Source: Saccharothrix carnea (lineage in GTDB: Bacteria; Actinomycetota; Actinomycetes; Mycobacteriales; Pseudonocardiaceae). Taken from it: a stretch of 64,000 bases of DNA. The stretch is from NCBI RefSeq assembly GCF_003014735.1, contig NZ_PYAX01000006.1, forward strand, positions 434,001 to 498,000. Direction: 5' to 3'. The notes under the pieces are model-generated. The model searched no databases and was not told the DNA's origin. It worked only from the letters and a program-made list of their open reading frames with translations. Below, piece after piece: positions 52,752-60,251 of the stretch; position 1 is the stretch's first letter, and every line of letters begins with the position of its first letter. The translations under genes were made by a program, and so were the position numbers.

Positions 52752-53630
52752 GTGCCCCTGCCTGAACGACGCTACGTGATCACCTTCGGCTGCCCCGACC
52801 GGACCGGCATCGTGGCGCGGATCTCCTCGTTCCTGGCCGAGCACGGCGGCTGGATCGTCGAGGCCGCGTACCACACCGACCCGACCACCAACTGGTTCTT
52901 CACCCGCCAGGAGGTGCGCGCGGACTCGCTGCCGTTCGACGCCGACGAGCTGCGGACCCGGTTCGCCGAGGTGGCCCGCGAGCTGGGCGCGCACCCCGGC
53001 TCGTGGCGGGTGACCGACTCCGGTGAGCGCAGGCGGGTGGTGATCCTGGTCTCCAAGGAGGGCCACTGCCTGTACGACCTGCTGGGCCGGGTGGCGTCGC
53101 ACGAGCTGGACGTCGACGTGTCCGCGGTCATCGGCAACCACGCCGACCTGGCCGGGATCACCAGGGCGCACGGCATCCCGTTCCACCACGTGCCGTTCCC
53201 GGCGAACGACCCGGAGGGCAAGGCGGCGGCGTTCGCGCAGCTGCGGCAGCTGGTGGACGCGCACCGGCCGCACGCGGTGGTGCTGGCGCGGTTCATGCAG
53301 ATCCTGCCTGCGGAGCTGTGCGCGGACTGGGCCGGGCGGGCGCTGAACATCCACCACAGCTTCCTGCCGTCGTTCGTGGGCGCGCGGCCGTACCACCAGG
53401 CGCACAGCCGGGGCGTGAAGCTGGTCGGTGCGACGTGCCACTACGTGACCGCGGACCTCGACCAGGGTCCGATCGTCGAGCAGGACGTGATCCGGGTGGA
53501 CCACACCGACTCGATCAACGACATGGTGCGCAAGGGCCGTGACATCGAGAAGGTCGTGCTGGCGCGCGGCCTGCGGTGGCACCTGGAGGACCGCGTCCTG
53601 GTGCACGGCAACCAGACCGTCATCTTCTGA
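52752..53630 (+). CDS. purU: Formyltetrahydrofolate deformylase
   Basis: A 292-residue enzyme hydrolysing 10-formyltetrahydrofolate to tetrahydrofolate and formate, supplying formate for purine synthesis and balancing one-carbon pools. Residues 5-85 are an ACT domain (VITFGCPDRTGIVARISSFL), and the hydrolase domain carries the catalytic Asn-His-Asp set in ALNIHHSFLPSFVGARPYHQA and the LDQGPIVEQD Asp. The GTG at 52752 gives the standard length. Its TGA stop lies within the first unit (CTGAGCGTT) of repeat array C. Confidence 0.95.
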   Translation: MPLPERRYVITFGCPDRTGIVARISSFLAEHGGWIVEAAYHTDPTTNWFFTRQEVRADSLPFDADELRTRFAEVARELGAHPGSWRVTDSGERRRVVILVSKEGHCLYDLLGRVASHELDVDVSAVIGNHADLAGITRAHGIPFHHVPFPANDPEGKAAAFAQLRQLVDAHRPHAVVLARFMQILPAELCADWAGRALNIHHSFLPSFVGARPYHQAHSRGVKLVGATCHYVTADLDQGPIVEQDVIRVDHTDSINDMVRKGRDIEKVVLARGLRWHLEDRVLVHGNQTVIF

Positions 53631-53758
53631 GCGTTGAACTCACCCCTCCCGAACGTTGGACTCTCGCGCCCTGAGCGTTGGACTCTCGCGAGAGTCCGAC
53701 GTTCGCGGTGCGAGAGTCGTACGTTCGGGCACCGGGAGTTCAACACCCAGCCGTAGGC
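53627..53758. repeat. 22-bp repeat array C with mirror-image halves
   Basis: Three forward 22-bp units start at 53627, 53649 and 53671 (CTGAGCGTTGAACTC, CCGAACGTTGGACTC, CTGAGCGTTGGACTC), followed without a gap by three reversed units at 53693, 53715 and 53737. The centre is the palindrome GGACTCTCGCGAGAGTCC (53680-53697). The array covers the purU stop codon and reaches the -10 box of the next gene (TAGGCT, 53754-53759). As RNA, either strand could fold into a long cruciform-like stem. Confidence 0.85.
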
Positions 53759-53765
53759 TGCGCCG

Positions 53766-54833
53766 GTGCGCACCGAGTACACCGACCTCGACCAGGTCCG
53801 CGCGGCGGACGACCTGCGGCACGCCGTCCTCGTCGGGCTCGACCTGAGCGACGTGGACCTGCGCGTGCCGATGGACGGCGCACTGTTCCTCGGCTGCACG
53901 CTCTCGCCATTGGCCCACCGACGTGCGGCGGCGGCCGGTGCGCTGGTGTTCCCGGCCATCCCGGACCTGCCCTACGACGTGTACCGGTCGCGGCTCTACG
54001 CGCCGGCCGAGCTGTTCGCCGGGTTCGACCCGGACGACCCGCTCACCTACGCCGACACCCCGGACGCCCTGATCTACCAGCACAGCCGCGCCCAGGGCCA
54101 CAACCCGGACCCGCTGCACGCGCTCGCCGAACGCCTGCACGACCACGCGATCACCGAGGCGCTGGCCGACGTCCTGCCCGAACGGCCGGTCGCCGTGATG
54201 GGCGGGCACGCGCTGGGCCGTGACACGGACGGCTACCGGCGGGCCGTGGGGCTGGGCGCGGCGCTCGGCGAGGCCGGGTTCACCGTGCTGACCGGCGGCG
54301 GGCCGGGCGTGATGGAGGCCGTGCCGCTGGGCGTGCGGATCGGCGTGGACGAGCCGACGCTCAAGGACCTGGCGAAAGCCCCGAAGTTCGGCGGCGACGC
54401 GGAGTCCATCGGCCGCTGGATCGCCGCGTGCCCGACCGACCTGCCCACCACCGACCGGCCGCGCACGATCGGCATCCCGACCTGGTTCTACGGCCACGAG
54501 CCGCCGAACCCGGCCTGCGAGCTGCACGCCAAGTACTTCGCCAACTCCGTGCGCGAGGAGGGCCTGCTCACCGTCGCCACCGGCGGCATCATCTACACGC
54601 CGGGCAGCGCGGGCACCGTGCAGGAGGTCTTCCAGGACTACTGCCAGAACCACTACGGCTCGGTCGGCCCGGCCGCGCCGATGGTGTTCCTGGGCCGGGC
54701 GTTCTGGCTGGACGAGGTGCCGGCCGCGCCACTGGTGCAACGGCTGGCGCGCGGCCGTGACGCCGAGCGCTGGATCCTGGTCACCGACGACGCCGACGAG
54801 GCCGTCGCCTTCCTGCGCGGGTACGCGGGCTAG
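53766..54833 (+). CDS. LOG-like Rossmann-fold nucleotide-binding protein
   Basis: A 355-residue protein whose C-terminal half resembles LOG/lysine-decarboxylase-like phosphoribohydrolases: VAVMGGHALGRDTDGYRRAV, TVLTGGGPGVMEA and then TVATGGIIYTPGSAGTVQEVF. In true LOG enzymes the last motif is PGGxGTxxE; here it is PGSAGTVQE, so one Gly is replaced. The N-terminal ~140 residues are an extra domain with a weaker pattern (PIPDLPYDVYRSRLYAPAEL region). Activity on nucleoside monophosphates is therefore uncertain. The GTG start stands six bases after TAGGCT, a leaderless arrangement. Confidence 0.72.
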   Translation: MRTEYTDLDQVRAADDLRHAVLVGLDLSDVDLRVPMDGALFLGCTLSPLAHRRAAAAGALVFPAIPDLPYDVYRSRLYAPAELFAGFDPDDPLTYADTPDALIYQHSRAQGHNPDPLHALAERLHDHAITEALADVLPERPVAVMGGHALGRDTDGYRRAVGLGAALGEAGFTVLTGGGPGVMEAVPLGVRIGVDEPTLKDLAKAPKFGGDAESIGRWIAACPTDLPTTDRPRTIGIPTWFYGHEPPNPACELHAKYFANSVREEGLLTVATGGIIYTPGSAGTVQEVFQDYCQNHYGSVGPAAPMVFLGRAFWLDEVPAAPLVQRLARGRDAERWILVTDDADEAVAFLRGYAG

Positions 54834-55378
54834 CGAGCCAAGTCGTCGACCACCTCGGCGCCGGGCAGCTTCGCCAGCACCTCGCCGGGCACCAGCAGCT
54901 TGCTGCCCCGGATACCGCTGCCGATGACCAGTTCCGGCGCCGCCGCGACCTCCGGCGACAGCAGCACGGGCCAGTCCCCGGGCAGGCCGATCGGCGTGAT
55001 GCCGCCGTACTCCATGCCGCTGAGCGAGACCGCGTCGTCCATCGGCGCGAACGACGCCTTGCGCGCGTCCAGCCGCCGCCGCACGACACCGTTCACGTCC
55101 GCGCGCGTGGTGGCCAGCACGACGCACGCCGCGTAGCGCACGGTGTCGCCCCGCTTGCCCGCGACGACCACGCAGTTCGCCGACGCCTCCAACGGCGAGC
55201 CGTAGTGCGCGCAGAACTCGGCCGTGTCCGCCAGCGCGGGGTCGATCTCCGCGACCGCGAGCCGGGCGCCATCGGCCATCGACCGGAGCGCGGCGGCGAC
55301 GGGGTCGGCCACCAGGTCGAGCCGGTCGAGCGCGGGCACGGGGGTCAGGGTTCCTGCGATGGTCCACACACCGACCAT
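54830..55378 (-). CDS. YbaK/prolyl-tRNA deacylase-type protein
   Basis: A 182-residue protein of the YbaK/EbsC fold that clears mischarged aminoacyl-tRNA. Typical stretches are EFCAHYGSPLEASANCVVVAG, YAACVVLATTRADVNGVVRR, then SFAPMDDAVSLSGMEYGGITPIG, the family GxxP loop region (GITPIGLPGDWPVLL), and ELVIGSGIRGSKLLVPGEVL. The usual substrate-binding Lys at the KASFA site is present. I start it at ATG 55378; the frame is open 30 codons upstream across the promoter of the MerR gene. The stop overlaps that of the convergent LOG-like gene by 4 bases. Confidence 0.82.
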   Translation of the reverse strand: MVGVWTIAGTLTPVPALDRLDLVADPVAAALRSMADGARLAVAEIDPALADTAEFCAHYGSPLEASANCVVVAGKRGDTVRYAACVVLATTRADVNGVVRRRLDARKASFAPMDDAVSLSGMEYGGITPIGLPGDWPVLLSPEVAAAPELVIGSGIRGSKLLVPGEVLAKLPGAEVVDDLAR

Positions 55379-55392
55379 CCTGCCGGCCACGC

Positions 55393-55423
55393 TTGACGTT
55401 GACGTTACGTCAACCCCTAACGT
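55393..55423 (+). promoter_or_regulatory. MerR-type promoter with 19-bp spacer and dyad operator
   Basis: TTGACG (55393-55398) and TAACGT (55418-55423) are spaced by 19 bp, the overlong spacer typical of MerR-controlled promoters. Between them lies the inverted repeat GTTGACGT-T-ACGTCAAC (55398-55414), perfect apart from its central base. The MerR gene starts 27 bases downstream, so the site most likely gives autoregulated activation of that gene. Confidence 0.8.
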
Positions 55424-55449
55424 GGTCGGCACAGGGAGGGAGCACGGTC

Positions 55450-56208
55450 GTGGCCTGGTCGATCGCACAGATCGCGCGGATGTCGAAGGTGTCCTCGCGG
55501 ACGCTGCGGCACTACGACGCGATCGGCCTGCTCGAACCGGCGTGGATCGGGGCCAACGGCTACCGCTACTACGAGCGGGAGCAGGTGCTCCGGCTGCAGC
55601 GGATCCTGCTGCTGCGCGACCTGGGACTCGGCCTCGACACCGTGGCCGAGGTGCTGGACGGGCGGCACCGGGCGGTCGACGTGCTGCGCAACCACGCGCG
55701 GTGGCTGGCCGCCGAGCAGGACCGGCTGGCCGCGCTGGCCAGGACCGTCTCCCGCACGATCGAGGAACTGGAAGGGGGTGACGAAGTGAAGTTGGAAGAG
55801 TTGTTCGACGGTTTCGACGCCGACCGCCAGGCCCGCTACGAGGCGGAACTGGTGCAGCGCTACGGCGAGGGCGCGCAGGAGCACATCGACGAGGGCAAGC
55901 GCCGGATGCAGGGCTGGACCAGGGCCGACGCCGACGCGTACCTGGCCGAGTGGCAGGCGATCGTCCAGGCGTACGCCGACGTGTTCCGCGCCGGCGTCGC
56001 AGCCGACGCGCCGCGGGCGCTGGAGGTGACCGACCGGCACCACACCTGGCTGTCCAGGAGCTGGAAGCCGAACCGGGAGTCCTACACCGGCCTGGGTGAG
56101 CTCTACGCCGACGCGCCGGAGTTCCGCGCCCAGCTGGACGAGCACGCCGAGGGCTTGGCCGGGTACGTCCGCGACGCCATCGCGGCCTACGCCTCGGCGC
56201 GCCTGTAA
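55450..56208 (+). CDS. MerR family regulator with TipAS-type C-terminal domain
   Basis: A 252-residue regulator. Residues 1-110 are a MerR DNA-binding domain (IAQIARMSKVSSRTLRHYDAIGLL is split by the family turn, then GYRYYEREQVLRLQRILLLR) and coiled-coil. Residues 130-252 form a TipAS domain that in Streptomyces TipA binds thiopeptide antibiotics (established); here the sequence runs DGFDADRQARYEAELVQRYG to GYVRDAIAAYASARL. It likely senses a hydrophobic drug or peptide. The GTG at 55450 has GGGAGGG about nine bases upstream. No dedicated target gene is beside it; autoregulation is suggested by its promoter. Confidence 0.88.
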   Translation: MAWSIAQIARMSKVSSRTLRHYDAIGLLEPAWIGANGYRYYEREQVLRLQRILLLRDLGLGLDTVAEVLDGRHRAVDVLRNHARWLAAEQDRLAALARTVSRTIEELEGGDEVKLEELFDGFDADRQARYEAELVQRYGEGAQEHIDEGKRRMQGWTRADADAYLAEWQAIVQAYADVFRAGVAADAPRALEVTDRHHTWLSRSWKPNRESYTGLGELYADAPEFRAQLDEHAEGLAGYVRDAIAAYASARL

Positions 56209-56248
56209 GGAGTCCACGGGGAGGTGCACATCCCCGTGGACCGGTCGC

Positions 56249-56803
56249 TCACAGCTCGTTCAGCCCGAAGGCCTTGAGCGCCTCGCGGTTGAACGCGGGC
56301 AGGTCGTCCGGCTTGCGGCTGGTCACCAGGGTCCAGCCGGCCACGGTGCAGACCCGGACCTCTTCGTCCGCCCAGTCGCCGCCCGCGTTGCGGATGTCGG
56401 TGGCCAGGCTCGGGAACGAGGTCAGCACCTTGCCCCGCACCACGTCGGCCTCGACCAGCAGCCACGGCCCGTGGCAGATCGCCGCGACCGGCTTGCCCGC
56501 GGCCACGTGCTGCTTGACGAACTTCACCGCGTCGCGGTCCATCCGCAGGAAGTCGGCGTTGGCCACCCCGCCGGGGATGACCACGGCGTCGTAGTCCATG
56601 GGGTCGGCGTGCGCGAACGGCACGTCCACGTCGAACTTGTCGGCCGGGGTCAGGTGGTCGTACCCCTGCACCTGTCCGAGCTTGGGCGCGAGCAGCCTCG
56701 GCACCGCACCGGCCTTCTCCACGTGCTGCCAGGGATCGGTCAACTCGACCTGTTCGATGCCCTCCGTGTCGACCAGGAAGGCGATCTTCTTCTGTTCGGC
56801 CAT
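56249..56803 (-). CDS. DJ-1/PfpI family protein
   Basis: A 184-residue class-I-glutamine-amidotransferase-like protein of the DJ-1/PfpI/YhbO group. The nucleophile elbow has Cys110-His111 in VAAICHGPWLLVEADVV, and DAVVIPGGVANADFLR holds the oxyanion loop. Members act as glyoxalase III or protein deglycase-type enzymes or as stress proteins; the activity of this one is not set. The ATG at 56803 starts 9 bases before the previous gene ends at 56813, so it follows the hydrolase gene on the same strand. Confidence 0.88.
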   Translation of the reverse strand: MAEQKKIAFLVDTEGIEQVELTDPWQHVEKAGAVPRLLAPKLGQVQGYDHLTPADKFDVDVPFAHADPMDYDAVVIPGGVANADFLRMDRDAVKFVKQHVAAGKPVAAICHGPWLLVEADVVRGKVLTSFPSLATDIRNAGGDWADEEVRVCTVAGWTLVTSRKPDDLPAFNREALKAFGLNEL

Positions 56804-56812
56804 GCTGTTCGG

Positions 56813-57472
56813 CTACCCGCGCAGGAAGTCGAGCAACCACCCGCGGACCTCCGCGCGGTGGGTCGTCCACGACGGCACGAGCTCCAGCCTGCCGTTCGGG
56901 AACGCGGCGGCCACCTGCTTCGCCACGTCCTCGGGGTGCAGCGGGTCCTCGGTCGCCCCGATCACCAGCACCGGTGCCGTGACCCGGGCCAGCACCGCGC
57001 GGTCGGTGACCGCGACCTGGCCGGGCAGCTCGGCCAGCGCGCCGTCGAGCCGGGCGAACGCCCGCCGCCGTTCCGCCTGGTAGTCCGGCGGACCGCCGAC
57101 CGCGGTGATCGCCTCTTCCCGGCCGAGCGGGCGCCGCGGCTCGTCCAGCACGGCGGGCAGCAGCAGGACGACCTGGTCGAACGCGTCGGGTTCGTCGGCG
57201 AGCAGGGCGAGCAGCGCGCCCGCCGTCAACGACACGCCGACGGCCCGGGTCGCACCGGTCTCCCGTGCGGCCTCACGCAGGTCGGCGGCTATGCGCCGGT
57301 AGTTCCAGTAGCCCTCGGGCGCGTCCGGCGCGTCGCCGTGGGAGGGGAGGGTGACCACCACTTTCGTGCCCGGCAGGCCGGACGTGGGCAGGCGGGCCTC
57401 ACCGGGTGTCGCGCCCAGGCCGTGGCCGACGAGCGTGACGGGCGCGCCGGAGCCGAAGCTCCGGTGCGTCAC
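56813..57472 (-). CDS. Alpha/beta hydrolase
   Basis: A 219-residue alpha/beta-hydrolase-like protein. It starts VTHRSFGSGAPVTLVGHGLGATPGE; the nucleophile elbow appears as AVGVSLTAGALLALL (Ser in GVSLTAG, a variant of GxSxG) and the acid in VIGATEDPLHPEDV with a His in VPSWTTHRAEVRGW. Variation of the elbow makes catalytic activity likely but not certain. The GTG at 57472 overlaps the stop of the DUF2516 gene as GTGA, so the two are coupled. Confidence 0.78.
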   Translation of the reverse strand: MTHRSFGSGAPVTLVGHGLGATPGEARLPTSGLPGTKVVVTLPSHGDAPDAPEGYWNYRRIAADLREAARETGATRAVGVSLTAGALLALLADEPDAFDQVVLLLPAVLDEPRRPLGREEAITAVGGPPDYQAERRRAFARLDGALAELPGQVAVTDRAVLARVTAPVLVIGATEDPLHPEDVAKQVAAAFPNGRLELVPSWTTHRAEVRGWLLDFLRG

Positions 57473-57789
57473 CACCGCGGGCCGCGCTGGACCTCGATCA
57501 GTCGCGGCCGGACGTCGACCACGTACACCGTGACCGCGACCAGCCCGGCGAGCCAGAACATGCCGCCGGCGGAGAACGGGTGGAACAGCAGCAGCGCGAA
57601 CGCGCCACCGCCGGTGATGCCGAGCCACGCGGGCTTGGTCATGCGCTCGGCCGCGGTGTAGGCGTCGGCCCGCTGCGAGAGCGCGTGCGCGAACGCGAAC
57701 ACGCCCGTGACCAGCGCGGCGTAGTAGGCCGCGAACATGACCCAGAGGTCCAGGTAGACGGGACTGAAGTCTGGGAACGGTGGCAACAC
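57469..57789 (-). CDS. DUF2516 family membrane protein
   Basis: A 106-residue protein with three to four hydrophobic helices (WVMFAAYYAALVTGVFAFAHAL, WLGITGGGAFALLLFHPF, GGMFWLAGLVAVTVYVVDVRP). The order Xre regulator, HbhA-like protein, DUF2516 is conserved in Actinobacteria (recalled as Rv0474-Rv0476), which supports the assignment. Function unknown; a role with the HbhA-like protein at the membrane is guesswork. Confidence 0.85.
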   Translation of the reverse strand: MLPPFPDFSPVYLDLWVMFAAYYAALVTGVFAFAHALSQRADAYTAAERMTKPAWLGITGGGAFALLLFHPFSAGGMFWLAGLVAVTVYVVDVRPRLIEVQRGPRW

Positions 57790-57831
57790 ATCTCCAGACT
57801 ACGTGCGCGAAGCGGTCGCGGTACAGACGGA

Positions 57832-57858
57832 GCGGGGCGCCCCTGGTGGGACGCCCCG
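57832..57858 (-). terminator. Possible terminator after the HbhA-like gene
   Basis: CGGGGCG (57833-57839) and CGCCCCG (57852-57858) form a 7-bp stem with a 12-base loop, 12 bases beyond the stop at 57870. Short and without a T run, so moderate support. Confidence 0.45.
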
Positions 57859-57869
57859 TCGCGGTCGGG

Positions 57870-58556
57870 TCACTTGGTGCTGTCGGTCGGCTTCTTCGCC
57901 GTGGTGGGGCGGGTGCCCGTGGTCTTCGCCGTGCCCGCGGGCTTCGTCGCGGTGACCGGCTTGGTGGCGGCGGGCTTGCGCGGCGCGGCCTTGCGGGTGG
58001 TGCCGCGCACCTCGGCGGCGACGTCACCGCCGATCTCGACCACGGTCTCGGCCAGCTTCTCGCTCGCGTCGTCCAGGTCGTCGGCGACCTTCTCGCCGAC
58101 CGCGCGGGTGCGGCGGGAGACCTTGCCGAGCACGTCGTCGGCCAGCACGCGGGCGTCCGCGGCGGCGGCCTCGGTGCGCTTCTGCGCGGTCTCGACGGCC
58201 TCCTCGACCTGGTGCAGCGCCTTCTGCAGGCCCGGCTGGGTCTTCAGCTTCTCCAGCGCCTCCTCGCCGTGCTGGGCGAGGAACTGGTAGAGGTTCAGCG
58301 CGGACTGCGTGTAGGCGTCCACGACCTTGCGCAGCTCAGCCGGGTCGAGCTTGTCGCGCAGGTCCTTCTTCAGGTCCGCGGACTCGGCCGCGGTCTTCGC
58401 CGACTCGGCGCGCTCGCGGGCCTTGTTCAGCGCCTCGATGACGGCCTTGGCGGCCAGGTCACCGGCGCCCAGGGCGGCGAGCAGCGGGGTGCGGGCGGCG
58501 GCGACGGCCTGCTCGCCCGCCTTGCGCAGTTCCTCGGTGGTGGGCAGGTTCGGCAT
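57870..58556 (-). CDS. HbhA-like protein (heparin-binding hemagglutinin family)
   Basis: A 228-residue protein with a long helical, coiled-coil body (residues 10-150, rich in Ala, Glu, Lys, with LYQFLAQHGEEALEKLKTQ) and a Lys/Ala/Pro/Thr C-terminal tail (RKAAPRKPAATKPVTATKPAG) like the Lys-rich tail of mycobacterial HbhA. The tail binds acidic surfaces or lipids in HbhA (established); in a non-pathogen an envelope or lipid-body role is more likely. The ATG at 58556 has GGAGGA nine bases upstream, while the ATG at 58565 is too close to it. Confidence 0.85.
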   Translation of the reverse strand: MPNLPTTEELRKAGEQAVAAARTPLLAALGAGDLAAKAVIEALNKARERAESAKTAAESADLKKDLRDKLDPAELRKVVDAYTQSALNLYQFLAQHGEEALEKLKTQPGLQKALHQVEEAVETAQKRTEAAAADARVLADDVLGKVSRRTRAVGEKVADDLDDASEKLAETVVEIGGDVAAEVRGTTRKAAPRKPAATKPVTATKPAGTAKTTGTRPTTAKKPTDSTK

Positions 58557-58561
58557 GGAGA

Positions 58562-59014
58562 TCATTCCTCCGGCTTGTTCTGGTGGGCGGTCGGGCCACC
58601 GGCTGGACCGGCGGTCGTGTCCGCCTTGGCGGTTGTCTGGTTGCCGGCTCCGCCGGCGGTGTTCTCCCGCCGGAACGACTCGTAGACGTCGAGCAACACC
58701 TGTTTCTGCCGCTCGGTCAGGTCGGGGGCGGTGACGATGGCGTCCGCGAGAGCACCGCCCTCGCGCTGCTCCAGGATCCCGGCCTCGACGTACAGCGCCT
58801 CAGCCGAGATCCTCAACCCTTTGGCGATCTGCTGCAGGATTTCCGCGCTCGGCTTGCGCAGGCCGCGTTCGATCTGGCTCAGGTACGGGTTGGAGACCCC
58901 GGCGAGCTTGGCCAGCTGCCGCAACGAGATCTTCGCGGTGTTGCGCTGCTGGCGGATGTACTCGCCGATGTCGCGGCCGAGATCGGCCACCGCCTCGTCG
59001 ATGGACTTGTCCAA
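58562..59014 (-). CDS. Xre-family helix-turn-helix regulator
   Basis: A 150-residue regulator. Residues 12-75 hold the Xre/Cro helix-turn-helix: IGEYIRQQRNTAKISLRQLA, then LAGVSNPYLSQIERGLRKPS and AEILQQIAKGLRISAEALYVE. The C-terminal ~55 residues are a low-complexity Ala/Gly/Thr/Pro tail. The start is a TTG at 59014 with GAGGAGGT eight bases upstream, a strong ribosome site. It is the actinobacterial regulator next to hbhA (Rv0474, recalled). Its targets are unknown, but GCTAGC pairs upstream suggest autoregulation. Confidence 0.9.
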   Translation of the reverse strand: MDKSIDEAVADLGRDIGEYIRQQRNTAKISLRQLAKLAGVSNPYLSQIERGLRKPSAEILQQIAKGLRISAEALYVEAGILEQREGGALADAIVTAPDLTERQKQVLLDVYESFRRENTAGGAGNQTTAKADTTAGPAGGPTAHQNKPEE

Positions 59015-59058
59015 CTTCGCGGCACCTCCTCGATCCGATGTCGACGGTACGCGGAGGT

Positions 59059-59085
59059 GCTAGCTACTGCAAGCGCTCTGCTAGC
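59059..59085. promoter_or_regulatory. Paired GCTAGC sites between divergent genes
   Basis: GCTAGC occurs at 59059-59064 and 59080-59085, exactly 21 bp apart (two helical turns), in the 112-bp gap between the Xre gene and the divergent methyltransferase. This looks like a two-dimer operator, most simply for the Xre protein. It is sequence-based only. Confidence 0.45.
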
Positions 59086-59126
59086 GATCCGGACGTGTGC
59101 TCCCCCACAGGGCTACGGTGGACCTC

Positions 59127-60251
59127 GTGGACGTTGCGGCGAACCTGCGAGCGCGGCTGGTCGACTCGCTGCTGGTCGCCGACGTGCTGCGCGACCAGCG
59201 TTGGGCGGACGGGTTTCGCCAGGTCCCGCGGCACGTGTTCCTGCCGGGGTTCTTCGTCCAGCGGCCAGACGGCTCGTGGGAGCCGGTGACCGCCGAGCAC
59301 CCGGACCACCTCGCGCTGGTCTACCGCAACGACGTCTGCGTGACCCAGCTCGACGGCGACGACCGGGCGTGGGAGCAAGCACTCTCGACCGGCGCCGTGA
59401 CGGGAGTACCCACGAGTTCGTCGAGCATGCCGACGATCATGGCGATCATGCTGGAGGCCCTGGCCGTCGCGCCGGGCGACCGGGTGCTGGAGATCGGCAC
59501 CGGCACCGGCTACAACGCGGCGCTGCTCTGCCACGCGCTCGGGGACGAGCGCGTGACCTCGATCGACGTCGACCCCGGTGTGCTGGTGCGCGCCGAGGCA
59601 CGGCTGGCCGCCGCGGGCTACCACCCGACGTGCGTGGCGGGCGACGGCGAGCAGGGCTACGCGCCGCGGGCTCCGTACGACCGGGTCCTCGGCACGTGCG
59701 CCGTGTCCCGCATTCCCACGGCGTGGCTGGAGCAGACCGCGCCCGGCGGGCTGATCGTGACCACGTTCAACCGGGCCATCGGCGCCGGTCTGGTGCGGTT
59801 GACCGTGCGGGACGGGCAGGCGACCGGCCGCGTGCTGCTGGAGGACGGTCGGTTCATGCCGTTGCGCGCGCACCGGCAGGCGTGGGCGGACGAGGCGCTG
59901 CTGGAGGCGCTGACCGCGACGCCGACGACGTCGCGCACGACGCTGTTGTCCTCGCGCAGCGTGCTGGACCCGGCCAGTGCGTTCGAGTTCTTCGCCGGGC
60001 TGGCGCTGGCCGAGGTGGCGGTGGCGGCCGACCCGATCCGGCTCGTGCACCCGGACGGCTCGTGGGTGCGCCACCGCGGCGCCGTGGTCGACCAGGGCGG
60101 TCCCCGCGCGCTGTGGGACGTGGCCGAAGCCGCCCACCGGCAGTGGCGGGCGCTGGGCAGACCCCGCCGCCACCAGTTCACCTTCACCGCGGCGCCGACC
60201 GGGCAGCACTTCGCCCTGGACGACACCTCGCTGACCTGGCCACTCCCGTGA
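59127..60251 (+). CDS. PCMT-like protein methyltransferase
   Basis: A protein of about 374 residues with a protein-L-isoaspartate methyltransferase-like core. N-terminal ADGFRQVPRHVFLPGFF is typical, the SAM site is VLEIGTGTGYNAALLCHAL, followed by SIDVDPGVLVRAEARL and GDGEQGYAPRAPYDRVLGTC. The C-terminal ~150 residues are extra, as in the actinobacterial PCMT variants of peptide-modifying systems (FxLD type); no precursor peptide gene is visible nearby. The start is uncertain: GTG 59127 stands seven bases after TACGGT as a leaderless start, and GTG 59118 or 59097 are alternatives. Its TGA stop touches repeat array D. Confidence 0.78.
   Translation: MDVAANLRARLVDSLLVADVLRDQRWADGFRQVPRHVFLPGFFVQRPDGSWEPVTAEHPDHLALVYRNDVCVTQLDGDDRAWEQALSTGAVTGVPTSSSSMPTIMAIMLEALAVAPGDRVLEIGTGTGYNAALLCHALGDERVTSIDVDPGVLVRAEARLAAAGYHPTCVAGDGEQGYAPRAPYDRVLGTCAVSRIPTAWLEQTAPGGLIVTTFNRAIGAGLVRLTVRDGQATGRVLLEDGRFMPLRAHRQAWADEALLEALTATPTTSRTTLLSSRSVLDPASAFEFFAGLALAEVAVAADPIRLVHPDGSWVRHRGAVVDQGGPRALWDVAEAAHRQWRALGRPRRHQFTFTAAPTGQHFALDDTSLTWPLP

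Noticed and set aside
53627..53758. CRISPR array
   Set aside because: The 22-bp units are contiguous with no spacers, are degenerate, include reversed copies, and no cas genes are present in the window.
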